Origin: Clostridiales bacterium UBA6388
GTDB taxonomy: Bacteria > Bacillota > Clostridia > Oscillospirales > Oscillospiraceae
Direction of reading: 5' to 3'
Length of the DNA stretch: 42,697 nucleotides
Assembly: GCA_002437575.1 (NCBI GenBank)
Contig: DJQK01000097.1
Span: 1 to 42,697 of the forward strand
The notes below the pieces were generated by a model. It saw only the letters and a program-made list of their open reading frames with translations, was not told the origin of the DNA and made no database searches. This document shows, in pieces, positions 28,378-36,599 of this stretch. A program made the position numbers and the translations under genes. Positions within the stretch are counted from its first letter, which is position 1. Each line of letters opens with the position of its first letter.

Positions 28378-28777
28378 TCTTCACCGCCTTGTCTGCTACA
28401 CGAAGCCATTTATCAAGATTTTCAGCCTTTGACGCTTCAAACCAGTGCGATTGCGCCTGATTGTGTCCGGACGTGTTGAACACGAGGTTCTTGTCGGTCA
28501 GTACCTTTGTCCCGCCTTTCGGCGCGTAGGCGCTTCCGGTCTCCGGGTCTACCATGACTTTCCCATAGTACAGGAATCGCGCGTATGGGCCTTGGTAGAT
28601 GATTGCGCTCCCCTTCACTTGCGTTCTTCGGTCGAGCGAACCGGTCAGAAACGGCACATACGGAGATGTGTCCTTTCTTGCCTGAAGTGCGACAATATGC
28701 TCCGCTTTGGTGCATGCCTGTGCGATTGCCTCATGCAATTCATCAAAGCCGTCCGCTTTTACGCTGAATTTCAGCAT
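28367..28777 (-). CDS. Minor capsid protein (HK97 gp10-like / minor capsid 2 family)
   Basis: This 136-aa protein starts at ATG 28777 with GGAG. The pattern YVPFLTGSLDRR, YQGPYARFLYYGKVMVDPETGSAY, and HNQAQSHWFEASKAENLDKW is that of Firmicutes minor capsid proteins (PF11114-like), structurally related to gp10/gp9 head-tail joining proteins. It probably closes the connector. Confidence 0.85.
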   Translation of the reverse strand: MLKFSVKADGFDELHEAIAQACTKAEHIVALQARKDTSPYVPFLTGSLDRRTQVKGSAIIYQGPYARFLYYGKVMVDPETGSAYAPKGGTKVLTDKNLVFNTSGHNQAQSHWFEASKAENLDKWLRVADKAVKNGL

Positions 28778-28778
28778 T

Positions 28779-29240
28779 TCAGGCTCCTCCGACTTCCCAG
28801 TGTCTCATGTCAACGCTGCCGTAGTCCTTCATATCTACTTTTGTCACTTTGTAAACGTCGTCGTAGAGCATCTCGATCCGCTGCTCGGTCTTGTCCGGCT
28901 CCACGACATCACCCTTGATAAAAAATGTCGTTCCGCCGTTGCCGTCCGTGGAGAGCGTCCAGAGGCCGCTTTTATCGGCTGCGCGCCAGAATTCCTGCGG
29001 GCCGACGTAGCGCTTTTCTGCGCCCGTCACGCCATCCACAGCGGGCGTGGAGAACGGGATATACAGATTCACTGCATCCGCGCCCTCAAGCCCGCTCTGC
29101 CGGACGTTGGCCGCCTTGGAGGCTTCCAGCAGCACCCCGCGCAGGACTGTGATATAGGTCTTTTCTACGTCCTTGAACGTCGCCGAGTCTGTCTCCTGCG
29201 AGACGTTGTAGATCGTTACGGTGTGGGGGAACATGGACAC
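28779..29240 (-). CDS. Head-tail joining/minor capsid protein
   Basis: This 153-aa protein starts at GTG 29240, 8 nt after GGGGG; ATG 29234 is too far. It is beta-rich (VTIYNVSQETDSATFKDVEKTYITVLRGVLLEASKAANVRQSG) with conserved GPQEFWRA and YKVTKVDMKDYGSVDMRHWEVGG. It resembles the putative minor capsid proteins preceding gp10-like proteins. A stopper role is likely. It overlaps the connector gene by 25 nt. Confidence 0.75.
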   Translation of the reverse strand: MSMFPHTVTIYNVSQETDSATFKDVEKTYITVLRGVLLEASKAANVRQSGLEGADAVNLYIPFSTPAVDGVTGAEKRYVGPQEFWRAADKSGLWTLSTDGNGGTTFFIKGDVVEPDKTEQRIEMLYDDVYKVTKVDMKDYGSVDMRHWEVGGA

Positions 29241-29632
29241 GGCCCATACCCCCTTGCTTTGAGTAATCCGGTCGGCCCGAGGTACGCCAGCACGATCTCT
29301 CGGCGGCGCGCCTCCGTCCGCTGCATATCCGCCTGCGACAGATTGCGTGAGCCAAAGCTGCGCGACCAGCCGCCTACCGTTTCGCTTGACACCGGCCTGT
29401 CGGTCGTATAGACAAGGCTGTCCAGTTTCCCGGCGTCCTGCTCCAGTTCGGCCAGTGCGCAGACGCAGTTCTGAATGGCTTCGAGTTTTTCCCCGGCGGC
29501 GGAGCGTGCGCGGCTCATTGTGATGTAATCGACGTAAGCCGACGCCTTGCGGGCGAGGCCACAGAACTGCTCCTCATCCAGCACCGTCCCGCGGTATACG
29601 GTCGCATAAAACTCATAATCGGCGTAGATCAT
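29216..29632 (-). CDS. Head-tail connector/adaptor protein
   Basis: This 138-aa protein starts at ATG 29632 with GGAAGGAGG. It is helical (IYADYEFYATVYRGTVLDEEQFCGLARKASAYVDYITMSRA...AIQNCVCALAELEQDAGK) with RREIVLAYLGPTGLLKARG near the end. It matches the small helical adaptor found after major capsid genes (gp6/gp15-like of HK97/SPP1). It binds the portal ring. Confidence 0.8.
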   Translation of the reverse strand: MIYADYEFYATVYRGTVLDEEQFCGLARKASAYVDYITMSRARSAAGEKLEAIQNCVCALAELEQDAGKLDSLVYTTDRPVSSETVGGWSRSFGSRNLSQADMQRTEARRREIVLAYLGPTGLLKARGYGPCPCSPTP

Positions 29633-29652
29633 GCTGCGCCCTCCTTCCGGTC

Positions 29653-29694
29653 AGCCTCCGCACCCGTCGCGCAGGCGCGGAGGCTCGTTTTTTT
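29653..29694 (+). terminator. Hairpin at the 3' end of the capsid gene
   Basis: A 9-bp stem (29653-29661 with 29677-29685) is followed on the plus strand by CG and seven T, so it terminates in the direction opposite to the operon. On the capsid mRNA (minus) it is a stable 3' hairpin immediately after the stop, which may protect or punctuate the message. Confidence 0.6.
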
Positions 29695-30730
29695 ACTTGC
29701 TGACGTCCGCGCCGATGAACAGGCCGTAAGGATCGGGCACGACCGGAATAAACAGGCCGCTTGCCTTTGTCCAGACGGCCACGGGGTCGGGCGTCTGCCA
29801 CTGCGTAATGGTGATGTACTGCTGCGCGCTCTTGTCGGAGTACGGGCCATAGGCCGTCTCTTCCGGCGTCACGCCCCACAGTCCGACACCAAAGGAATTG
29901 GCCGTGCCGTTGGACAGGAATGCGACCTTGTCCTCTGGGAAGAAACGGTATGTCTTTTCCTTGCCGTCCGCCGCCTGCACCTTGTAGCGCTGGTCGTTGG
30001 TCGTGATCTGGCCGAAGCCGAACAGTTCTGTAAAGAGGCTGCGCAGCTTTTCGCCGGTGACGTATGTGCCAGCGCCGACCGTACCGTATACGAGGGTCTG
30101 AATGCCCTTGTTGGACGCGAGTTTGCGCAGGATCTTCGTACCGACAATCATTTCATTCAGCGCGTGGCCGGAGGCCGCCGCCTGATCTGCAATGGCCTGA
30201 ATCTGGCCGATGATATCAGCATCTGCGCCAAAATCGATCTTAAAGCCGGTGTTCGCGGACGGAACGCCGTAATCGACAGTCATGTTGAGATTGTTTTCCT
30301 TGATGGTCATCTTGCCGGTCGCAAGGACTTCCATCTTCGCGACTTCGGTTCTGGCCTTGACCGCATCGGCCATCTGGCGCATATCGTCGAAGACGTAGCG
30401 CACAATGGCGTTGTCGGCGTACACGCCGTTTTCGGTCAGCTGCCGCACCCGCTCAGACTGGTTGATCTTGCGCTTGATAAGCAGCTTTTCAACCTCGGTC
30501 TTTTCGAGCGCCGGGCGCGTGGCGATTTCCGCCTCGGTGTCAAAGGCGTGGACAGTCGCCATCGTGGGGATCTGTGCGCCGTTCGCGAGGCGCAGGTACT
30601 CGGCCTTGAGGCTTTCGGTCTTCTGGTCCGGGAACAGCCGGTCGCCGAGGTAAGCCGGGCGTGCAACGGAAATGTTCTGAGAGAAATCCAGCCGGTCAGC
30701 GTCGGAAATCAGTTCAAGAATGTCAGGCAT
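29693..30730 (-). CDS. Major capsid protein (HK97 fold, capsid protein E type)
   Basis: This 345-aa protein starts at ATG 30730 with AAGGAGG. Features include YLGDRLFPDQKTESLKAEYLRLANGAQIPTMATVHAFDTEAEIATRP near the start, a long spine helix (ERVRQLTENGVYADNAIVRYVFDDMRQMADAVKARTEVAKMEVL), and a late segment VAVWTKASGLFIPVVPDPYGLFI. This is the pattern of major capsid protein E. A separate scaffold gene and decoration gene lie upstream, and no protease is present, as in lambda gpE-type heads. Confidence 0.92.
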   Translation of the reverse strand: MPDILELISDADRLDFSQNISVARPAYLGDRLFPDQKTESLKAEYLRLANGAQIPTMATVHAFDTEAEIATRPALEKTEVEKLLIKRKINQSERVRQLTENGVYADNAIVRYVFDDMRQMADAVKARTEVAKMEVLATGKMTIKENNLNMTVDYGVPSANTGFKIDFGADADIIGQIQAIADQAAASGHALNEMIVGTKILRKLASNKGIQTLVYGTVGAGTYVTGEKLRSLFTELFGFGQITTNDQRYKVQAADGKEKTYRFFPEDKVAFLSNGTANSFGVGLWGVTPEETAYGPYSDKSAQQYITITQWQTPDPVAVWTKASGLFIPVVPDPYGLFIGADVSK

Positions 30731-30748
30731 GGTGTTTTTCCTCCTTCT

Positions 30749-31303
30749 TTAAGTCGTGGTCCATACGGGATACAGGGTTACGTTTCCGGTCATTTCGACC
30801 TTGGAGACGGCATCTCCGCCCTTGGATGTGCTCCAGCCGGTCTGGGTGTTGCCGCTCTTGGTCAGCGGGTATTCGGTCGAGACGTCGGCATAAGAACCCT
30901 CTGTGTAGACGTTCTCGTCCACGGGCGGCGTGCCGGTTCCGTCGTTTTTGTCGTAGGTCACGGTATAGCCGCGCGTGATCTCCGGCGCGTCAACGAACGT
31001 AAAGCCCTTACCGGACAGTGCGGTCTTGGCGGCGGATGCCAGCGACAGGCGATCTGCCAGCACACGGCCTGCGACCATCACGGAGCCGGGCATATTGCCG
31101 TCCGTTACGTCGATATCCTCAAATACGAGGCCGACGGCGTTCGCATTATCGGACGGGAACGGCGTACCGGCCTTGACAATCTTGTACTTACCGTCCTGTA
31201 CGCCCATAGATGCGGGGATCTCGCGGGTTTTCAGGACGAGGCCGACTTCGCTTTCAAGGAAGTTCGGTCTGACTTCTGCTTTTGTGTTTACAACGATAGA
31301 CAT
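30749..31303 (-). CDS. Head decoration protein with InlB-type surface repeat
   Basis: This 184-aa protein starts at ATG 31303 with AGGAG. Residues 1-105 form a decoration-type domain (GKYKIVKAGTPFPSDNANAVGLVFEDIDVTDGNMPGSVMVAGRVL). Residues about 110-184 match an InlB B-repeat/Listeria-Bacteroides repeat (YTVTYDKNDGTG; GWSTSKGGDAVSKVEMTGNVTLYPVW). The second domain is usual on bacterial surface proteins. On a capsid it would project outward and may bind mucus, glycans or host surfaces; this is inference. Confidence 0.85.
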   Translation of the reverse strand: MSIVVNTKAEVRPNFLESEVGLVLKTREIPASMGVQDGKYKIVKAGTPFPSDNANAVGLVFEDIDVTDGNMPGSVMVAGRVLADRLSLASAAKTALSGKGFTFVDAPEITRGYTVTYDKNDGTGTPPVDENVYTEGSYADVSTEYPLTKSGNTQTGWSTSKGGDAVSKVEMTGNVTLYPVWTTT

Positions 31304-31311
31304 TTTTCAAA

Positions 31312-31902
31312 TCACTCCTTGTTTGGTGTCTGCGCAAACTGCGCGTTGAACTGCTGCGCGTACATTGCGCCCTTGCTCTTTGCCGCCGGAGCGCCGCCCT
31401 GACCGACGGGCTTGACAAATGTGGGCGCGGGCTTGTCGGACTGGAATGCGGCCGGGTCTGCTTCGAGTTGAGCCTTGTGCCACTCGTCAAAGCCGGTCAA
31501 TTCGCCGTCTTTCAACTCGAGGTGCTTCTCCTTGAGGTCTGCAAGGTATGCTTTCTCGGCGGCTTTGGAAGAAAACTTGACGCCCTTAGCCGTGATCGCG
31601 CGGTTCATTGCGTCGGCGTAGTCCCGGCTTGCCAGCTGCGCCTTGTAATCTTCTGTTTCCTTGGTGTACCGGCCCTGAAGGTCTTCGAGTTGCTTGCGAA
31701 CGCTTTCAGCGTCCCCGCTGGACTTCCGAAGATCCTCGATATCCTTGTCGCGGTCAGCCAGCTGCTTTTCCACGGCCTCTTTGTCGGCCTTTGCGTCCTC
31801 TGCGGCCTTTTTGTGCCTCTCAATGTCCTTGCCGTTCATGGCAAAAACCTTGTCTGCCTGCTCTTCCGTCAGTCCGATGCTCAGCAATTCTTCTTTTTTC
31901 AT
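31312..31902 (-). CDS. Capsid scaffolding protein (GP20 family)
   Basis: This 196-aa protein starts at ATG 31902 with AAGGAG. The N-terminus KKEELLSIGLTEEQADKVFAMNGKDIERHKKAAED, the central coiled coil, and the region AMNRAITAKGVKFSSKAAEKAYLADLKEKHLELKDGELTGFDEWHKAQL are the classic GP20 layout, followed by a flexible basic C-terminal end. It directs procapsid assembly and leaves before packaging. Confidence 0.92.
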   Translation of the reverse strand: MKKEELLSIGLTEEQADKVFAMNGKDIERHKKAAEDAKADKEAVEKQLADRDKDIEDLRKSSGDAESVRKQLEDLQGRYTKETEDYKAQLASRDYADAMNRAITAKGVKFSSKAAEKAYLADLKEKHLELKDGELTGFDEWHKAQLEADPAAFQSDKPAPTFVKPVGQGGAPAAKSKGAMYAQQFNAQFAQTPNKE

Positions 31903-31991
31903 GGTTATCTCCTTACGGGATAGGCTTTTTAGGTCGTCGCCGTGACCTCCCGCCTGCACTTTTAGGCTTGCAGATAGCCGATTTTTTGTAT

Positions 31992-32061
31992 AAAACCCGC
32001 TCATGCGGTTTTTACCGAAACAAAAAGAGCCAACTACTGAGAAAATCTCAGCAGCTGGCTC
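31992..32061 (-). terminator. Tandem terminator-like hairpins before the scaffold gene
   Basis: The first hairpin (32027-32061), with an interrupted stem (GAGCCA and CTGAG arms), is followed, reading leftward, by TTTTT (32026-32022). The second (31992-32013) is nearly symmetric (AAAACCCGC / GCGGTTTT) with T-runs on both sides. They lie between the small gene 32104-32232 and the scaffold gene. No clear promoter follows before 31902, so read-through is likely needed. The rest of 31903-32103 looks noncoding. Confidence 0.6.
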
Positions 32062-32103
32062 ATCGTGCCATTCCGCGCACTCGATTGCGCTACGGTATCT
32101 GTA

Positions 32104-32232
32104 TTATTTTTTCAGTTCTTCCGCCTTGATGATCTGCGCCTTTACTGTCCCATCCTTCATGCGCTTCAGCTGGACGCGGAACCCGGCGGCAAGTGCCCGC
32201 TCAATAGCGGCTTTCAGTTTTTCGTCAATCAT
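32104..32232 (-). CDS. Small 42-aa protein
   Basis: It starts at ATG 32232 after AAGGGG, overlapping the stop of the upstream gene. The protein is an N-terminal helix (MIDEKLKAAIERALAAG) followed by two strands (RVQLKRMKDGTVKAQIIKAEEL). I recognise it as a common tiny gene in Clostridia phage head modules. Its function is unknown. Confidence 0.6.
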   Translation of the reverse strand: MIDEKLKAAIERALAAGFRVQLKRMKDGTVKAQIIKAEELKK

Positions 32233-32477
32233 GCGTTCCCCTTAGAAATCAGCTTTAAAAGCGTTCCTTGTTCGTCGTCTTCTACCACTTCCCATCTGCC
32301 CGGCTCGGTTTTGCCGTTGAGCGGCGCAGGGGCTGAAGCGGAATAAAGGTAGTCCTCGCCCTCATCATCTATGATGCGAAGCAGATCATATTCGACCCCC
32401 ACACATTCATAGGTTTTTCCATCCGTCAGCCCGAGAAAACCGCCTCCGAACGTCGGCCCTTTATATCTCACCTTCAT
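32229..32477 (-). CDS. SH3-like small protein of the head module
   Basis: This 82-aa protein starts at ATG 32477 with AAGGGGTG, overlapping the minor head gene. It is a compact beta fold (VRYKGPTFGGGFLGLTDGKTYECVGVEYDLLRIIDDEGEDYLYSA) typical of small SH3-like phage proteins (GLTDGKxYEC). It could be a head-interior or regulatory protein. Confidence 0.65.
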   Translation of the reverse strand: MKVRYKGPTFGGGFLGLTDGKTYECVGVEYDLLRIIDDEGEDYLYSASAPAPLNGKTEPGRWEVVEDDEQGTLLKLISKGNA

Positions 32478-34003
32478 TTTCTCTTCACCCCTTTCAGCTT
32501 TTCTTCAAAGTGCTTCCCATTTTGCTCAAACCAGTGAACATCATATCGGAAATTGTCTGTTTGTATTATACCGCCCATTTTCCGCCATTGCAACGGTTCC
32601 CCGCCGTAGTTTTCAGAAAGAAAACTCGCAGCTTTCAACTGTTTCCCGGAATCTCCGCCAGCTATTTCTCGAATAGAGCCAATTTTTGATCCCTTCGGGA
32701 CAACGCCGTTCACAATCTCCGTTTTCACGTCCAGCGTTTCTTGCAGCCGCGTGATCGGTTCTGCTGCTTTTGCCGCACTGGCCGCAGCCTCAGATTTTGC
32801 GTCTGTGTACAGAACCCTTGTCCGCTCCGGCTGCTCCGGCAGCCCTGCTGCCTTGCTGAAATCATGGTATTTCGTGTTCAGGCTGCGCAGCTTGGCTGCA
32901 GCGGCAGTCTCTTCGTCCTTGAGCCCGGAGGCTTTATAGGCGTTTTTCAAACGCTTCTGCTTGCGGATAGACCGTTCGAGCCGTCTTTGCATCTGGGTCG
33001 CTTCGTATGCGGTATATTTCTTCCCATCGAACTCGCAGCCGAGGCCGTCATCGATGTGCTCCAGCTGATTCTCGGAATAAGTAGGCTCCATAATTCCAGG
33101 GATAAACGCGTGTTTGTAGTGACGGCAGTTCGCGCCAGTCAGGCCGTCTACATAGCCATAGCCGGTCGTCTCCACAATATCCTTGTACTGCCCAAGCGGG
33201 TCAGGCTCTCCGTTTTCGCTTTTATAATAAATTTTCCCTTGCCAATCCTTGTGGCTCGACCACGGAGACGGACCGGGCTTGTCTCGCGCTCCGGAGTGCG
33301 CCGTTACCTCAAAGTACCGGGTATCCAGATATTCCGCCGACTGGTCGGAATACTTGTCGCAGATCTGCGCTACACCTGTCATAACGGCCCTGCGGGTGGC
33401 TACGTCGATTTGATCTGTGTGCCCGCTCTCATAGTCTACGACTTTGATCCCGCTCTCAGCCAGCTTCTTGACGGCGTTGGCGATTGCCTGATTGTAGCCG
33501 ATTGCCCCGCTCTGAATTTGCAACGTTGACGAATCCAGGGCCCACTGATAAGCCTGCGCAGGCGGAAGCATCTTCTGGCCATTATCCACAAGAAACCCCA
33601 AGGATTGCGTCAGATTTCGGAATTCTCCGAGTGTCTGTCTGCGGATCGCGTCGATATCGGAGGCGTCTACCAGCCGGTCAGGCTTTGTCACATCGGCCAG
33701 CGTGATAAGGTCGTTGTAATATCGCTGATTGCGCTCTACAACGTCGTCAAGCAGCTTGTTCAGCTTCTCTTCGCTGACATCCGCCGTCTTCTGGATCGCC
33801 TTTTTGATCTTCTTGAGATCAATGCCGTGCGACCGCAGCGTCCGGATATCCTGCACCGTGACTTCGTTCAGCTGATCGGCAATTTTAAGCCGGGAGCAGA
33901 CTTCATCCAGCAGCGTATCTTCCAGCGCACGGAAGAGTTCTGCGAGTTCTTCCGGGAGGGCGTCTAAAATAGCGGGGCTAAAGGGATACCCGATCTTTTT
34001 CAT
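32474..34003 (-). CDS. Minor head protein (minor capsid 2) with C-terminal toxin-like domain
   Basis: This 509-aa protein starts at ATG 34003, overlapping the portal stop. Residues about 1-350 match phage minor capsid protein 2 (helical N-terminus; EVTAHSGARDKPGPSPWSSHKDWQGKIYY; GYVDGLTGANCRHYKHAFIPGI). After a helical spacer, the C-terminal 60 residues (GGEPLQWRKMGGIIQTD; FRYDVHWFEQNGKHFEEKLKG) resemble the PBECR-type nuclease-like domains that end many phage head proteins. It may be ejected with DNA. The activity is not shown. Confidence 0.85.
   Translation of the reverse strand: MKKIGYPFSPAILDALPEELAELFRALEDTLLDEVCSRLKIADQLNEVTVQDIRTLRSHGIDLKKIKKAIQKTADVSEEKLNKLLDDVVERNQRYYNDLITLADVTKPDRLVDASDIDAIRRQTLGEFRNLTQSLGFLVDNGQKMLPPAQAYQWALDSSTLQIQSGAIGYNQAIANAVKKLAESGIKVVDYESGHTDQIDVATRRAVMTGVAQICDKYSDQSAEYLDTRYFEVTAHSGARDKPGPSPWSSHKDWQGKIYYKSENGEPDPLGQYKDIVETTGYGYVDGLTGANCRHYKHAFIPGIMEPTYSENQLEHIDDGLGCEFDGKKYTAYEATQMQRRLERSIRKQKRLKNAYKASGLKDEETAAAAKLRSLNTKYHDFSKAAGLPEQPERTRVLYTDAKSEAAASAAKAAEPITRLQETLDVKTEIVNGVVPKGSKIGSIREIAGGDSGKQLKAASFLSENYGGEPLQWRKMGGIIQTDNFRYDVHWFEQNGKHFEEKLKGVKRK
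33517..33532. repeat. 16-bp dispersed motif, copy 2
   Basis: TTTGCAACGTTGACGA, exact, within the minor head protein gene, read there as SSTLQI on the minus strand. It uses a different reading frame from copy 1. Confidence 0.75.
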
Positions 34004-35391
34004 TCGATCTCAGTCGGTGCGTTCTCGTCTACCATGTCCTGCAATTTCGGAAGCATCTTCCTCGCCGTTGCTTCGTCTTCTTTGTAATGCTTCATTCGGT
34101 ACTCAAGCATTCCCATAGCCCCCATGGCAACGTCCTGCCGGTCGTTGGCCCGCTCCTGCTCCTTCTTTTCAGCATCGTCAAGGATGGAATCGCCCCAGTC
34201 ATAAGCCGCACTGTACGTCCCGGCAGGTGCGAGGTTATAGAGCGTCGCGTAAGTATCGAGCGCATAGAGCAGGCTGTCAAACGTATGTTCAAGCGCTGTC
34301 TGAATACTGTCGATCAGCACATATTTGCGCTGCTTGCTGTTGCGGATCTCCGTCGCCGTCTTCTCGATGGTCTGTGGGTCGGAGATATCGCCGTAAGCCA
34401 GCCCAACGTTGAATTCGATGCGGCGGAGCGTGTTCTGGAATCCTCGGTAAATCGCTTCGTCGCGGATCTGCGGCTCGATGTACTGAAAGAATTCGCCGGA
34501 CGGGGAGAACGGGCCAAGCTCGAACATGCGCTTGTTGAACATGTCCACAGTCGAGCTCGTTCCGTCCATCAGGACTTTGCGCTCACTGGATCGGTATTCC
34601 CAGCGCAGGCGCTCCCACTGCTCATCGGCCTGCTTGATGAGCTGCACGGTCGCCGCGTCTCCGTAGACGGACATTCCGCACGGGCTGTTCGCGTCCGCTG
34701 TGTTGGACGCAGGCGGGCGGAAGTACGCGAATAGCGGCCCGCTCATATCTTGGATCGCGATCTCCGGCTGAATGTCCGCCCACTCCGGGACGGCATTCAG
34801 GGGTGCTTCTGCGCCGACCGTGCCGGAGGCGTCGCTGTAATACGCTTTGTTGCGGACTGTGTACGTCGTGCCGTCTAACTCATGAGCCTCGAGCCGGATG
34901 TAATATTTTCCGCCCACTCTCGCGGGCTTATCCCGGAAGACGCCGCCGATGCAGCGTCCGGAAGGATCGAATTTCGTCGGTTGGAACGCCGCCGCGCCGG
35001 TCACATCGACCAGCATCTGCTCGCCGTAGATATACGGCTTAAGTGCCACGCCTCCAAGTGCAAGGCCCAATTCCAGCGCGCTGTGGAAATTCTCTTCCGC
35101 CCGCTTGAAGCAGTCCTTCAGATATTCCGCACGGGCGCTTCCGGTGATGTTGGCTGTCAATTCGGCCAGTGTCGGGCGCGCAATCTCCCGGCAGATCGCA
35201 GCTGGAAGTCCAACGGCTGTGACATCGCACGTCTGCCATGGGGGATTCCCGGTAAACATCGCGTACCAGAGACTTATATTCTGCTCCATCTTCGGGCTGA
35301 CCGCCGGAGATACGCCAAATTCCCGCTCTGCCACCGCCTGCGGGAAAAGCATATTCCGGAACCGTCCAAAAATGTTTGTTAGAATACTCAT
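34000..35391 (-). CDS. Portal protein (SPP1 Gp6 type)
   Basis: This 463-aa protein starts at ATG 35391 within the end of terL. Features include LWYAMFTGNPPWQTCDVTAVGLPAAICREIARPTLAELTANI near the start, a GVALKPYIYGEQMLVDVTGAAAFQPTKFDPSGR wing/clip region, and GLAYGDISDPQTIEKTATEIRNSKQRKYVLIDSIQTALEH, the portal stem/crown pattern of Phage_prot_Gp6. It forms the dodecameric DNA gate. Confidence 0.92.
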   Translation of the reverse strand: MSILTNIFGRFRNMLFPQAVAEREFGVSPAVSPKMEQNISLWYAMFTGNPPWQTCDVTAVGLPAAICREIARPTLAELTANITGSARAEYLKDCFKRAEENFHSALELGLALGGVALKPYIYGEQMLVDVTGAAAFQPTKFDPSGRCIGGVFRDKPARVGGKYYIRLEAHELDGTTYTVRNKAYYSDASGTVGAEAPLNAVPEWADIQPEIAIQDMSGPLFAYFRPPASNTADANSPCGMSVYGDAATVQLIKQADEQWERLRWEYRSSERKVLMDGTSSTVDMFNKRMFELGPFSPSGEFFQYIEPQIRDEAIYRGFQNTLRRIEFNVGLAYGDISDPQTIEKTATEIRNSKQRKYVLIDSIQTALEHTFDSLLYALDTYATLYNLAPAGTYSAAYDWGDSILDDAEKKEQERANDRQDVAMGAMGMLEYRMKHYKEDEATARKMLPKLQDMVDENAPTEIE

Positions 35392-36599
35392 TTTTTGATT
35401 TCTCTCCTCAAAACGGTCATACAGAAATATCTAATACTATCGCACACATGGTCGTTTTCTTTTATCACGCGGTCTTCCCCTGCGTCCTTATCCCAGCTAT
35501 AAAGGCCGAATTCCCGAAACGCGTTTTTGCAACTTTCGTGGAATTTGATGATTCCGCTTTTGATGCAGGCCCCTGTGAATCGAATGCCGTCCAGCACGGC
35601 GTTATTTGCTTTCCACACGGAAAACTTTCCGTGCCGCCGGATACACTCGGCGAAGGACGCAGCCGACGGGTCGAGCACGACGCGCTCAATGCGGTATCCG
35701 TCTGCAAACGCCTCTAAGTCCTGATAATATTCCTCATCGGTCTTCTGCCGCCCGCTCTCGCGTCCGCTGTGGTAATATTCTTTCTCCATGACGGCCTTGC
35801 CGCCATATTCCCGCCAGAGTGCGAAGACCGTAGGATTCTGTGTGCCGTAGTCCGAGGCGATCCAGTATCGCCCTGGTCCGCCCCGCTCGCTTGTGACGTT
35901 GCGTTCGCGGTCGAACATCGGGTATACTAGGCCTTCGGCAACTTTCCAGAGGCCGAGAATGTACCGGTCGTAAAAGACGCCGGAATACATGGCCTTTGTC
36001 CGCTCGATCATCTGCGGTGTCAGAATTGGGTTGTCTTCCAGCAGGAAGTGAATGTGCCGCGCGCTTGCAGGCGGCTGCTCGATGTATTTTTTATACACCC
36101 AGTTTGCTGGACTCTCCGGGTTGCAGTTCAGGAAATATTTCGGTTTCTCAAATGAGATCGCGCGGGCCGTTGCCTGCTCGACAAACGACTGCGGCATCAG
36201 CGCAACTTCGTCGAATAAAACACCCGCAAGCGTAATGCCCTGGATGAGCATATAGGAACTCTCGTCCTTGCCGCCGAATAGGTAAAACCAGTTCACCCGC
36301 TCGCCGCAGCGGGCTGTCAAGATGCGCGTGGAGACCTTGTAGGACAGCGCGAGCGCCGCTCCAAACCCTTCGACCTCCATCAGCGGGCGAAGGATGTTCC
36401 GTTCCGCCGACTGCACAGTCTTCCCGCAGATCGCGAAATTCGTGCGATCGTAGTTCTGCATGGCCCACGCCAGGAATGCCAGCGTCATGACCGTCGTCTT
36501 GCCGGATCGGACGGAGCCATCGCAGATCAGCGTCGTCTCGTCCGTCTTGCAGAAGTCGAATATCTCTCTCTGCTTCTTGGAAAGATTTTTAAGGCGCAT
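35388..36599 (-). CDS. terL: Terminase large subunit
   Basis: This 403-aa protein starts at ATG 36599, overlapping terS by 11 nt. The ATPase has Walker A at residues 28-36 (GSVRSGKTT) and Walker B with catalytic Glu at 128-132 (VLFDE). The C-terminal RNase H-like nuclease shows acidic motifs in WIASDYGTQNPTVFALW (Asp about 250) and VVLDPSAASFAE (about 310). It belongs to the PBSX/terminase_6 group, whose members often use headful packaging. That would fit the circularly permuted window. Confidence 0.95.
   Translation of the reverse strand: MRLKNLSKKQREIFDFCKTDETTLICDGSVRSGKTTVMTLAFLAWAMQNYDRTNFAICGKTVQSAERNILRPLMEVEGFGAALALSYKVSTRILTARCGERVNWFYLFGGKDESSYMLIQGITLAGVLFDEVALMPQSFVEQATARAISFEKPKYFLNCNPESPANWVYKKYIEQPPASARHIHFLLEDNPILTPQMIERTKAMYSGVFYDRYILGLWKVAEGLVYPMFDRERNVTSERGGPGRYWIASDYGTQNPTVFALWREYGGKAVMEKEYYHSGRESGRQKTDEEYYQDLEAFADGYRIERVVLDPSAASFAECIRRHGKFSVWKANNAVLDGIRFTGACIKSGIIKFHESCKNAFREFGLYSWDKDAGEDRVIKENDHVCDSIRYFCMTVLRREIKK

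Noticed and set aside
30164..31402. Long plus-strand open frame (412 codons) opposite the capsid and decoration genes
   Set aside because: It has no ribosome binding site, unnatural composition rich in V, H, G and R, and lies fully antisense to well-recognised capsid genes. Such frames are expected opposite high-GC genes.
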